The notes under the pieces: model-generated
Databases searched by the model: none
What the model saw: only the letters and a program-made list of their open reading frames with translations
What the model was told of the DNA's origin: nothing
Program-made: the position numbers and the translations under genes
Part shown: piece after piece, positions 1 to 8,184 of the stretch
Layout of the letters: the number at the start of each line of letters is the position of its first letter
Position numbering within the stretch: the stretch's first letter is position 1
Assembly: GCF_008042275.1 (NCBI RefSeq)
Contig: NZ_RDBK01000043.1
Span: forward strand, 2,221,944-2,285,943
DNA length: 64,000 nucleotides
DNA from: Streptomyces sp. OR43
GTDB taxonomy: Bacteria; Actinomycetota; Actinomycetes; Streptomycetales; Streptomycetaceae
Direction of reading: 5' to 3'

Positions 1-548
1 TCGGCGACGCCGGGATGATCGTCACGGACGACGACGACCTCGCCCGTACCGCCCGGATGCTGCGCAACCACGGCCAGCCCGCCGGCAAGCGCTTCTACCA
101 CGAGCTGCTCGGCTTCAACTGCCGGATGGACGAGCTCACCGCCGGCTTCCTGCTGCGCAAACTCCCGCACCTGGACCGGATCCTGGAGAGGCGCCGCGAG
201 ATCGCCGCCGTCTACGAGGAGGGCCTGCGCCCGCTCGCCCCGGCGCTGCTTCCCCCGCCGGCCGGGTTCGAGGGCCGCTCCGTCTACACCTACGTCGTAC
301 GGGCCCAGCAGCGCGAGGCACTGCGCGCCCACCTGGCCGGCCAGGGCATCGAGACGGCCGTCTACTACCCGCGCCCGCTCCACCTGCAGCCCGCGTTCGC
401 GCACCTCGGGTACGGGCCCGGTGACTTCCCCGTGGCCGAGCAGCTCTCCCGTGAGGCGCTCGCCCTGCCCCTGCACCCGGACATGGCGCCGGGCGCGGCC
501 GAGCAGGTCGTGGCCGCCGTCAGCCGCTTCTACGCAGCGGGGAGGTGA
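1..548 (+). CDS. DegT/DnrJ/EryC1/StrS-type PLP aminotransferase, C-terminal part (cut by window start)
   Basis: The open frame enters from the left edge (first full codon at 3) and ends with TGA at 546-548. The first residues read GDAGM followed by IVTDDDDLA and an RNHGQ motif, which matches the stretch just after the PLP lysine in sugar aminotransferases of this family. The lysine itself lies outside the window. A typical C-terminal half follows, including a YYPRPLHLQP segment. Family members transaminate keto-sugars or keto-cyclitols with Glu or Gln. The stop overlaps the next start (GTGA), so the two are probably translationally coupled. About 180 of roughly 370 residues are present. The family call is firm; the substrate is unknown. 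Confidence 0.9.
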   Translation, partial: GDAGMIVTDDDDLARTARMLRNHGQPAGKRFYHELLGFNCRMDELTAGFLLRKLPHLDRILERRREIAAVYEEGLRPLAPALLPPPAGFEGRSVYTYVVRAQQREALRAHLAGQGIETAVYYPRPLHLQPAFAHLGYGPGDFPVAEQLSREALALPLHPDMAPGAAEQVVAAVSRFYAAGR

Positions 549-1456
549 GCGCGGTGTCTGTGCCGGACCTCCTGGGCGTCACCGCGGACCGGCTGTGCGG
601 CATCGGGGACGAGGCCGCCCCCGACCTGGCAGGCCAACTGGCCATCCACCACGAACTGGGCATGGACGCCGTCGAGTTGCGCACGATCGACGGCCTCGGA
701 CTGCACGAGCTGCCCGCCGGTGACGCCGCCGACCTGGCCCGGCGCACCATCGTCGCCGGTCTGCGGGTGCCGGTCGTGGACACCCCGGTGGGCTCCTGGT
801 CCACCACCGTCGCCACCGGCATGGACGGCGAGCTCGCGGCGCTGGAGCGCTCCGCGAAGGCCGCGGCGCTGCTCGGCTGCGACCGGCTGCGCGTCATGTC
901 GTACCCCAACGACGGCCGGCCGGAGCGCGAGTGGCGCACCGAGTCGCTCCGCCGGATGCGGACGCTGACCCGGGAGGCCGAGCGCCTCGGCGTGACCCTG
1001 CTGCACGAGAACTGCCAGGGCTGGGCCGGGCAGAGCGCCGCCCACACCGTGCGCATGCTGGAGGAGGTCGCGAGCCCTCACCTGCGGCTGCTCTTCGACA
1101 CGGGCAACGGACTCGCCTACGGCTACGACTCCCTCGACTTCCTGCGCCGGGTGCTGCCGTGGGTGGAGCACGTGCACATCAAGGACGGGATCCGCTCCGG
1201 CGGACAGGCCGAGTTCACGATGCCCGGCGAGGGCACGGCCCGCGTCGCCGCGTGCGTCCGGCTGCTGGAGGAGCACGGCTACCGCGGCTACTACAGCCTG
1301 GAACCCCATCTGGCCCACATCCCGCACCTCGGCCTGTCGGGCGACCCGGCAGCGCTCGCCGACGGCTATCGCGCTTACGCCCGGCGCTGCGCCGCGCTGC
1401 TCGGCATCGACTTCAAGGACAGCCGTACGTACTGGGAGGAGAGCCACCATGGCTGA
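545..1456 (+). CDS. Sugar phosphate isomerase/epimerase-like TIM barrel (IolE/IolI, AP endonuclease 2 superfamily)
   Basis: This 303-aa protein starts at a GTG that overlaps the upstream stop. It has the metal-ligand series of xylose-isomerase-like barrels: HEN near 157, FDTGN near 183, a VEHVHIKD strand near 211, and SLEPH near 260. Relatives isomerise or dehydrate keto-inositols (IolI, IolE) or epimerise ketoses. Placed between a DegT aminotransferase and Gfo/Idh/MocA genes, it probably handles a keto-sugar or inosose intermediate. That is inference, and the fold does not give the substrate. Its end overlaps the next gene by 8 bp, so it belongs to one tightly packed operon. Confidence 0.8.
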   Translation: MSAVSVPDLLGVTADRLCGIGDEAAPDLAGQLAIHHELGMDAVELRTIDGLGLHELPAGDAADLARRTIVAGLRVPVVDTPVGSWSTTVATGMDGELAALERSAKAAALLGCDRLRVMSYPNDGRPEREWRTESLRRMRTLTREAERLGVTLLHENCQGWAGQSAAHTVRMLEEVASPHLRLLFDTGNGLAYGYDSLDFLRRVLPWVEHVHIKDGIRSGGQAEFTMPGEGTARVAACVRLLEEHGYRGYYSLEPHLAHIPHLGLSGDPAALADGYRAYARRCAALLGIDFKDSRTYWEESHHG

Positions 1457-2756
1457 GACGGCCCGCACGACCCGCACCGAGGGCGGCCTCGTGGCCGCGG
1501 ACCTCCAGTGGCTGACCGAGCTGATGGCCGTCGACTCGGTCTCGCCCCTGGAGGGCGGGCCCCTGGACGGGGCGGCCCGCGCGCAGCGGGTGTTCCTGGC
1601 CGGCGCCACCGAGCGCGGCTTCCGCACCGTGCTGCACGCACCGCCCGCGGCCGGACTGCTGGCGCGCCCCGAAGTGCCGGCCACGGTACGGGAGGCGGCC
1701 GGCCGGGACCTGTCCGCGTTCCTGGACGGGCAGCCCTCCGTGGTGGTCGCCTACGGTTCCCCGCAGCCGCAGGAGCGCCGGCTGGTCGTGAACTTCCACA
1801 TGGACACGGTCGGCCCGCACGTCCCGCCGCGGCTGGAGGGCCGGGTCCTGCACGGCCGGGGAGCCGTCGACGACAAGGGCCCGGGGGTCGCCGCCGCGGC
1901 CGGGATCGCCGCCGCCTTCGCCGAGAACCCGGGGCTCGACGGCCGGATCGAGGTGCAGATCGCGTCCGTGCCCGGTGAGGAGGGCGGTGCGATGGGCACG
2001 TACGGGACGCGTGCGCTGGTCGACGCCGGATACACCGGCCGCCTGATGGTGTTCGCCGAACCGACCGGCAACACCTTCATGGACGGCTGCACCGCGGCGA
2101 TGACCCCGCGGATCACGGTCACGGGCCAGGACTCCACCGACGACCACCCCGCGGACGGGCACAACGCCACCGTGCTGCTGGGCTTCCTCGCGGACTTCCT
2201 CGCCCGCCGGCTCGGCCCGCTCGCCCACGGCATGGGCGCCAAGCTCTGCGTATCGGGCCTGCACACCGGCAACGCGCACAACCGCGTGTACGGCGCGGGG
2301 CAGTTGCTCCTCAACATCGCCTACCCGGCGACCGAGCAGGCCGAACTGCTCGCCGCCTCCCTCGAAGTGCTGATCGAGGAGGCCCGTACCGAGTTCGCCC
2401 ATCTGCACGCCCACGACCCGTTCAGCCGCCGCACGGTGAAGGACTGGCGCCGCATCGTCCGCCTCGACTGGCTGAAGCAGGGCCTGCCCACCCTGAACAA
2501 CCGCGACCCCGAAGCCGAACTCGTCCTGAACGAGGCCGGGTTCGTCCGGCACGACGGGCTCGCCGACGGCTCCGCGTTCACCTGTGACGCCATCTGGGCG
2601 CCGGGCCCCGGCCGCTATGTCGTCGCCTGCGGCCCCGGCCGCCTCGATGCCAACGGGGCGCACACCGACGACGAGTTCGTGGACCTGGACGACCTCGACA
2701 CGTACGCCCTGCGCATCAAGGACCTGGTGCACGCGTTCGCCGCGCACACCGCCTGA
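1449..2756 (+). CDS. M20-family zinc amidohydrolase/peptidase (ArgE/DapE-like)
   Basis: This 435-aa protein begins at an ATG overlapping the previous gene by 8 bp. Metal-site motifs of M20 enzymes are clear: NFHMDTVGPH (His117, Asp119), GRGAVDDKGPG (bridging Asp141) and VPGEEGG (Glu177/178). Length fits the family, with a bacterial dimerisation domain expected in the middle. Members remove N-acyl or N-aminoacyl groups, as in N-acetylornithine or succinyl-DAP deacylation. In this cluster it could deprotect an amine installed by the aminotransferase, or release an N-acyl or dipeptidyl intermediate. The substrate cannot be deduced. Confidence 0.85.
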   Translation: MAETARTTRTEGGLVAADLQWLTELMAVDSVSPLEGGPLDGAARAQRVFLAGATERGFRTVLHAPPAAGLLARPEVPATVREAAGRDLSAFLDGQPSVVVAYGSPQPQERRLVVNFHMDTVGPHVPPRLEGRVLHGRGAVDDKGPGVAAAAGIAAAFAENPGLDGRIEVQIASVPGEEGGAMGTYGTRALVDAGYTGRLMVFAEPTGNTFMDGCTAAMTPRITVTGQDSTDDHPADGHNATVLLGFLADFLARRLGPLAHGMGAKLCVSGLHTGNAHNRVYGAGQLLLNIAYPATEQAELLAASLEVLIEEARTEFAHLHAHDPFSRRTVKDWRRIVRLDWLKQGLPTLNNRDPEAELVLNEAGFVRHDGLADGSAFTCDAIWAPGPGRYVVACGPGRLDANGAHTDDEFVDLDDLDTYALRIKDLVHAFAAHTA

Positions 2757-2802
2757 ACCTCCCCCTTCGTTCCCTTGTCTCTTACGAACCAGAGGACCTG
2801 CC

Positions 2803-3918
2803 ATGACCGTCCGTGTTCCCCTCGCCGAGCTCACCACCTTCGTCCGCACCGTCCTCACGGAGTGCGGCCTGGACACCGACGCGGCACGTACCGCCGCCGA
2901 CGTCATCACGTACGCCGACGCGAACGGCTTCACGACCCACGGCACCAACGGGCTGGTGAACATCTACGCACCCCGGCTGCTCGACGGCCGGATCGACGCG
3001 GGCGCCGCCCCGCGCATCGTGCAGGAGACCGCCGGGGCCGCCCTGCTCGACGGGGACCGCGGGCTCGGCCTGGTCACCATGGACCTGGCCATGGACATCG
3101 CCATGGCCAAGGCGCGGCAGACCGGCATCGGCATGGTCGCCGTCCGCAACAGCACCCACTTCGGCAGTGCCGGCTACTACACGCAGAAGGCGGCCGCCGC
3201 CGGGCTGATCGGCCTGGCGATGACGAACTGCGGCGCCCAGGGCGTCGCCCCGCCGCTCGGCGGCACCGTCCGGATGCTCGGCACCAACCCGCTGAGCGCG
3301 GCCGTCCCGGTGACCGAGGGCGCGCCGTTCGTCCTCGACATGAGCACCACCGTGGTCGCCACCGGCAAGATCAAGGCCGCCCACCGGGAAGGCCAGGAGG
3401 TTCCGCAGGAGTGGCTGGTCCGCCACGACGGCACGCCGACCTCCGACCCGGCCGACTTCATGGCCGAGGAGGCCGACGTCGCCTGGCTCGGCGGCCCCGC
3501 CGCGACCGGTGGCGCCAAGGGCTTCGGGCTCGCCCTCCTGGTGGACCTGCTGTGCGGCCCGCTCTCCGGCGCGGCGTACGGCCCCCGGCCCGGTGTCCTG
3601 AAGGGCGAGCCGGCGGGCGACGACAACGTCGGGCACACCGCGATCGTGATCGACCCGTCGGCGTTCGGCTCCGCCCACGCCATCGCCGCCGAGAACCGGA
3701 TCCTGCTCGACACGGTCGCCGGCTCCCCGGCCGCCGCGTACGCGACGCGCGGCGTCACCTACCCGGGCGCCCCCGAGGCCCTGCGGTACGCGCAGTCGCA
3801 GCGCGAGGGCGTCGAGCTGCCGGACCCGGTGGCCGAGGGTCTGGCCGCGCTCGCCGAGCAGCTGACCGTCCCGGCGCCCGCCGCGCTGACCGGACGCAGC
3901 CTCCAGCCGGTCGCCTGA
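2803..3918 (+). CDS. Ldh2/MdhC-type NAD(P)-dependent dehydrogenase (malate/L-lactate dehydrogenase family 2)
   Basis: The ATG at 2803 is preceded by AGAGGA at 2791-2796, giving 371 aa. An upstream in-frame extension would run inside the M20 gene and was rejected. The protein shows the FTTHGTNGL segment near residue 47, the VRNSTHFGSAGYY segment near 107, and a late TGGAKGFGLALLVDLLCG motif near 236. These are typical of the non-Rossmann family that includes ureidoglycolate dehydrogenase, 2,3-diketogulonate reductase and cyclic-imine (piperideine or pyrroline 2-carboxylate) reductases. It probably reduces a 2-keto acid or a cyclic imine in the pathway, or oxidises the matching alcohol or amine. 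Confidence 0.85.
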   Translation: MTVRVPLAELTTFVRTVLTECGLDTDAARTAADVITYADANGFTTHGTNGLVNIYAPRLLDGRIDAGAAPRIVQETAGAALLDGDRGLGLVTMDLAMDIAMAKARQTGIGMVAVRNSTHFGSAGYYTQKAAAAGLIGLAMTNCGAQGVAPPLGGTVRMLGTNPLSAAVPVTEGAPFVLDMSTTVVATGKIKAAHREGQEVPQEWLVRHDGTPTSDPADFMAEEADVAWLGGPAATGGAKGFGLALLVDLLCGPLSGAAYGPRPGVLKGEPAGDDNVGHTAIVIDPSAFGSAHAIAAENRILLDTVAGSPAAAYATRGVTYPGAPEALRYAQSQREGVELPDPVAEGLAALAEQLTVPAPAALTGRSLQPVA

Positions 3919-3971
3919 CCCGGCGCCCGCACGCAACCCACCACGAGACACACGGAAAGGACCGAACCGTC

Positions 3972-5285
3972 ATGCGTATCGGAGTCATCGGAGCAGGCGT
4001 CATCGCGCCGTTCTTCCTTCAGGCCATCGAGGACGACCCCGAGCTGCGGCTGACCGCCGTCTGTGACCTCGACCGGGCGAAGCTGACCGGATTCCCGCCG
4101 GGAACCGTCATGTTCACGGACCACCGCGAGCTCCTCGCCTCCGGCCTGGTGGACGGCGTCGTCGTCACCCTGCCCAACCACGCGCACGCCCCCGTCGTGG
4201 CCGACGCCCTGCGGGCCGGTGTGCACGTGTGCTGCGAGAAGCCGCTGACCGTCCACGCCGCGGACGCGCACCGGCTGGTCCAGCTGGCCGACGAGCACGG
4301 CGCGACCCTGTTCACCGCCTTCCACCGCCGCTACAACACCCATGTCCAGGACCTGGCGGAACGGCTGCCGGAGCCCGCGCTCATCTCGCACGTCACCAGC
4401 CGCTACCAGGAGAAGATCGAGGAGCACACCGGCGCCGACCGCTGGTACCAGGACCTCGACCGCTGCGGCGGCGGCTGCATCATCGACAACGGCCCCAACG
4501 CGCTCGACGCCCTGGAGACCGTGCTGGGCCCCCTCACGCTGACCGACGCCACGATCGGCGACGTCAAGGCGGGCGTCGAGTTCTGCGCCGAACTCGCCCT
4601 GGCCACGGCCGGCGGCATACCCGTCCACGTGGACCTGGACTGGGCCCTGGAGACCGGTGAGCGCAAGGACATCACCGTGCACCTGAAGGACGGCCGGGAG
4701 CTGCACGCCGACATGCTGGACGGCTTCGAGGCGTTCAAGTCCTCCCTCGACCACGAGTACGCGGGCATCATGGCGGACTTCCACCGGGTCGTGCGGGACG
4801 GACGCAGCGGACCGGACCGGGGCCCGCACATCGTCGACCTCGTCGAGGAGGCGTACGGCATCGGGCGGACCAAGGAGCAGCGGCTGCGGATGTCCGCCAA
4901 GGAGCCGGTTTCGGCCCACTTGGTGAAGCTGCTGTTCCACCGGCGTACGGACCGCGGGATGCGGCTGTCGCCCTGGCAGTCGCGCTGCGTGCGGGCCGGC
5001 GACGTCCACGAGCTGGTCACCACGACCGACCGGCCCTCCGCCACCGGGGACCGCGTCGACCACGTGGGGTTCCTGGGCTTCGCCGAGTTCCCCTCCGGCA
5101 CGGTCATCGACCGGGGCGACGTGGTGTCGGGCCCGCACGGGCCGATCGGACGGGTGGCCGGATTCGACGAGTGCCACGCGCCGAACCACTACAACATCCT
5201 CATCGACACCGAGCGCGTCCTCACGGCCGAGGACCTGGATCTGCAGACACTGGACACCTTCACCTTCTCCGGAGGAACCCGATGA
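3972..5285 (+). CDS. Gfo/Idh/MocA oxidoreductase with an extra C-terminal domain
   Basis: The protein is 437 aa from the ATG at 3972. Residues 1-120 form a Rossmann domain (GVIGAGVIA; CEKPL with the catalytic Lys90). Residues about 121-305 form the substrate domain. This dehydrogenase family includes inositol dehydrogenases and glucose-6-phosphate 3-dehydrogenase (NtdC). Residues about 309-437 are not part of normal family members. They form a compact domain with the segments DRVDHVGFLGF, GDVVSGPHGPIG and FDECHAPNHYNIL, whose Cys and two His could bind metal. From memory it resembles a DUF6917-type domain, but this is unverified. The stop overlaps the next start (ATGA). Together with the DegT enzyme it could oxidise and then aminate a sugar or cyclitol. 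Confidence 0.85.
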   Translation: MRIGVIGAGVIAPFFLQAIEDDPELRLTAVCDLDRAKLTGFPPGTVMFTDHRELLASGLVDGVVVTLPNHAHAPVVADALRAGVHVCCEKPLTVHAADAHRLVQLADEHGATLFTAFHRRYNTHVQDLAERLPEPALISHVTSRYQEKIEEHTGADRWYQDLDRCGGGCIIDNGPNALDALETVLGPLTLTDATIGDVKAGVEFCAELALATAGGIPVHVDLDWALETGERKDITVHLKDGRELHADMLDGFEAFKSSLDHEYAGIMADFHRVVRDGRSGPDRGPHIVDLVEEAYGIGRTKEQRLRMSAKEPVSAHLVKLLFHRRTDRGMRLSPWQSRCVRAGDVHELVTTTDRPSATGDRVDHVGFLGFAEFPSGTVIDRGDVVSGPHGPIGRVAGFDECHAPNHYNILIDTERVLTAEDLDLQTLDTFTFSGGTR

Positions 5286-5947
5286 CCACCCCCACCTTCC
5301 GCAAGGTCGCCGTGACACCCGAGGCCCGCGCACTCGTGCCCGGCGTCCAGGTGCTGACCCTGGAGGCGCAGATCCCCGCCGCCGGCCCCGCACCGGCCGA
5401 CGAGGTCTGGGCCGAGGCGCACGCCCAGTGGACCGGGGCGAGCCGCGCCGAGGTACGCGCGGCCCCGAACGTCACCGCCTACCGGGAGTTGAGCCGTCTG
5501 ATCGGCAGCCACCCCGACAAGCGGCCGCCCTCCGTGCAGGCGCTGATCGACCGGGGGCTGCGGGCCAAGCCGCTCGGCGCCTGGCCGAAGATCAACCCGG
5601 CCGTCGACGCGGTCAACGCGGTGGCGGTACGCGACCTCGTCGCTCTCGGCCTCTTCGACCGGGACATGCTGGAGGGCGAGGTCGCGCTGCGGCTGACCGA
5701 CGGCACCGAGGAGTTCACCGCTCTCGGCGCCGACGGGCCGGTGACGCTGGAGGCGGGCGGTCTGGTGCTGGCCGACGAGAAGCGCGTGCTGTCGCAGTTC
5801 GCGCACCGCGACGGCGTCCACCAGGCGGTGACCGCACAGACCCGCAGGGTGCTGCTGCTGGCCTGCTCGGTCCCCGGCGTCGACGAGGACACCTGCCGGG
5901 ACGCGCTGCTGGCCGCCGCCGCGCTCCTGGGCGGAACGGCGCCGTAG
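5282..5947 (+). CDS. B3/B4-domain protein (PheT tRNA-binding-like domain)
   Basis: This 221-aa protein starts at an ATG overlapping the previous stop, with the GGAGG at 5271-5275 as RBS. The central part, with LGAWPKINPAVDAVNAVAV and LGLFDRDML, matches stand-alone B3/B4 domains like those in the beta subunit of phenylalanyl-tRNA synthetase. Such proteins are thought to bind amino acids, aminoacyl-tRNA or related ligands, but their roles are poorly known. Close coupling to the Gfo/Idh/MocA gene suggests the two act on the same intermediate. It may alternatively be a trans-editing or self-protection factor if the product mimics an amino acid. Confidence 0.75.
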   Translation: MTTPTFRKVAVTPEARALVPGVQVLTLEAQIPAAGPAPADEVWAEAHAQWTGASRAEVRAAPNVTAYRELSRLIGSHPDKRPPSVQALIDRGLRAKPLGAWPKINPAVDAVNAVAVRDLVALGLFDRDMLEGEVALRLTDGTEEFTALGADGPVTLEAGGLVLADEKRVLSQFAHRDGVHQAVTAQTRRVLLLACSVPGVDEDTCRDALLAAAALLGGTAP

Positions 5948-6091
5948 GGGCGGCCCCCGGGGTCTCCCGGGCCGGGCGGTCAAGTGGTCCGCCGCCGGCC
6001 CGGAACAGTGGACTGCCGGGCGGGGACGCGCTGTTGGTTGGCTGGAACCGAGCCGCTGACCGACCCTCGTCCCGAAAAGAGACCGCCCACG

Positions 6092-7588
6092 ATGACCATG
6101 ACCGCCGTCGAGCCCGCCGCACCACCACCCGGGGCGGTCGCCGTACCCCTGCGGGTGACCGTGGCGCGCACCCCGTTGCCGCCGCACGCCCCGCTCGCCC
6201 TGGGCGCCGAGCTGCGCCGGCTGCTCGGCGAGGACCAGGTGTTCCTCTTCGAGAGCCTGGCCGGACCCGACGAGGACTGCCGGTTCGCCGCGGTCGGCGC
6301 CGAGCCGCTGGCCCGGATCACCGTGCGCGACGGACGGATCGGCCTGGACGGCGTCCCGGAGCTCGTGGCGCGGCTGCGCCCGCTCACCGACCGCGCCCGC
6401 GGCGACGTCCGGCAGCTGCTGGAGGCGGTGAACGGGGCCTTCGCCGTGGAGACCGACGTCCCGCTCGACACCTACGCCTTCGGGTTCCTCGCCGTGCTCG
6501 GCTACGAGGCCGCCTGGCACCTGGAGCAGCTGCCGCCGCGCGCTCCCGGCCACGACCCGGAGATCACCCTCACCCTCTTCCGGTACGTCGTCTCCTACAA
6601 CCTGGCGACCGGCGAGAGCCACGAACTACTGGCGCGGGCGCCCGAGTTCGGCGGCCCGGGCATCCTGGGACCTGATCTCGCCGCACTCGTCTCCACCCTG
6701 CCGCCCGAGCCGGAGACGGCCCCCGTGCCGCCCGCCCCGCCGGCGTACCGCGTGCGCCGCACCGTCGGCCGGGACGCGTTCACCGACCGGGTGCGCCGCT
6801 GCCTGGAGCACATCAGGGCGGGCGACGTCTACCAGATCCAGATCGGCCACCGCATCGAGGTGAGGACCCCGCTGCCGGCCATCGACGCCTACCGCCGGCT
6901 GCGCCGGAGCAACCCGTCGCCGTACATGTACCTGGTCCCGTGGGCGGGCCGCACCCTGGTCGGCGCCAGCCCCGAACTGCTGCTGCGGATCGAGGGCCGG
7001 ACCCTGGCGATGCGGCCCATCGCCGGCACGACCGCCCGGGCCGCCGACCCCGCCGAGGACGCCCGCCGCGTCGCCGCGCTGCACGCCGACGAGAAGGAAC
7101 GCGCCGAGCACATCATGCTCGTCGACCTGTGCCGCAACGACGTCGCCCGGGTTTCCGTGCCGGGCACCCTCGCCGTCGAACGGATGATGGCCGTCGAGCA
7201 CTTCGCCCAGGTCCACCACCTCGTCTCCACGGTCCGCGGCGAACTGGCCGACGACGCCGACGTGTGGTCCGCCCTGCGCGCCACCTTCCCCGCGGGCACC
7301 ATGACCGGGGCGCCCAAGGTCCGCGCCATGGAACTGATCCAGGAGATCGAGGGCCGGCCGCGCGGTGCCTACGCGGGCGCGCTGGGCCTGATCGACGTAC
7401 GCGGGCAGGCGGCGACGCTCGCCCTGTGCATCCGTACCGCCGTCCACGACCCCGACACCGGGACGTACGCCCTCCAGGCGTCCGCCGGCGTCGTCGCCGA
7501 CTCCTCGGCCGACGGCGAATGGCGCGAGACCCTGATCAAGATGAGCGCGGTGTACGCCGCCCTGACCGGCGAGGTGCTGGGCGCATGA
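6092..7588 (+). CDS. Anthranilate synthase component I-like chorismate aminating enzyme (TrpE/ADIC synthase family)
   Basis: The protein is 498 aa from the ATG at 6092 (AAAAGAGA upstream). It has the chorismate-enzyme signature in its C-terminal half: MRPIAGTTAR near 310, EKERAEHIMLVDLCRND near 337-353, FPAGTMTGAPKVRAMELI near 406-423, and GAYAGALG near 431. PIAGT, rather than the PIKGT of aminodeoxychorismate synthase, puts it with enzymes that aminate C2 and give ADIC or anthranilate. Sequence alone does not show whether pyruvate is eliminated. It is followed directly by its glutamine amidotransferase (ATGA overlap) and by an iron-sulfur flavoprotein. That order resembles the C-1027 (SgcD/SgcG) branch, in which ADIC is made and then oxidised. 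Confidence 0.9.
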   Translation: MTMTAVEPAAPPPGAVAVPLRVTVARTPLPPHAPLALGAELRRLLGEDQVFLFESLAGPDEDCRFAAVGAEPLARITVRDGRIGLDGVPELVARLRPLTDRARGDVRQLLEAVNGAFAVETDVPLDTYAFGFLAVLGYEAAWHLEQLPPRAPGHDPEITLTLFRYVVSYNLATGESHELLARAPEFGGPGILGPDLAALVSTLPPEPETAPVPPAPPAYRVRRTVGRDAFTDRVRRCLEHIRAGDVYQIQIGHRIEVRTPLPAIDAYRRLRRSNPSPYMYLVPWAGRTLVGASPELLLRIEGRTLAMRPIAGTTARAADPAEDARRVAALHADEKERAEHIMLVDLCRNDVARVSVPGTLAVERMMAVEHFAQVHHLVSTVRGELADDADVWSALRATFPAGTMTGAPKVRAMELIQEIEGRPRGAYAGALGLIDVRGQAATLALCIRTAVHDPDTGTYALQASAGVVADSSADGEWRETLIKMSAVYAALTGEVLGA

Positions 7589-8184
7589 GGATCCTGCTCG
7601 TCGACGCACGCGACAGCTTCGTCCACATCATCGACCACTATCTGCGCGAGCAGGGCGCCCGCACGGACGTCGTCACCGCGCTCGCCCACTCCCCGGCCGA
7701 ACTGGACGCCCGCCGCCCCGACGCGGTGGTCCTCGGCCCCGGCCCCGGCCACCCGGCCGACTCCGGCCACCCGGAACTCGTCCGCCACTTCGCCGGCCGG
7801 GTACCGCTCCTCGGGATCTGCCTGGGCCACCAGGCCATCGGGCTCGCCTTCGGCGGCCGGATCGAACGGGCCGCGCGCACCGTGCACGGCAAGACCAGCC
7901 GCCTCGACCATGACGGCTCCGGGATCCTCGCGGGTCTCGCCGATGGCACCGAGGTCACCCGCTACCACTCACTGGCCGTCGCCGACCCGCTGCCCGACGA
8001 CCTCCTGGTGACCGCACGGGCCCGCGAGGACGGCTGCGTGATGGGGCTGCGCCACCGCCGGCTGCCCGTCGAGGGCGTGCAGTTCCACCCCGAAAGCATC
8101 ACCACACAGACCGGATCCGCGTTCATCGCCAACTTCCTCGAAGGGATACAGCCATGGTCGACCACGGTCCCTGGGCGTCGATAG
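7585..8184 (+). CDS. Glutamine amidotransferase, anthranilate synthase component II-like (TrpG)
   Basis: This 199-aa class I amidotransferase has a complete triad: Cys79 in GICLGHQ, and His168 and Glu170 in FHPES. The oxyanion loop GPGPGHP is at 51-57. It supplies ammonia from glutamine to the TrpE-like subunit; the ATG overlaps that gene's TGA. Its own end overlaps the next gene by 31 bp. Having a dedicated TrpG inside the cluster makes the branch independent of the housekeeping tryptophan amidotransferase. Confidence 0.92.
   Translation: MRILLVDARDSFVHIIDHYLREQGARTDVVTALAHSPAELDARRPDAVVLGPGPGHPADSGHPELVRHFAGRVPLLGICLGHQAIGLAFGGRIERAARTVHGKTSRLDHDGSGILAGLADGTEVTRYHSLAVADPLPDDLLVTARAREDGCVMGLRHRRLPVEGVQFHPESITTQTGSAFIANFLEGIQPWSTTVPGRR

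Noticed and set aside
530..1684. Long minus-strand open frame opposite the first genes
   Set aside because: Its translation is low-complexity Arg/Ala/Gly/Val sequence mirroring the real plus-strand genes; typical antisense frame of high-GC DNA. The same applies to 1413-2963, 2782-3951, 3759-5393 and 5189-6622.
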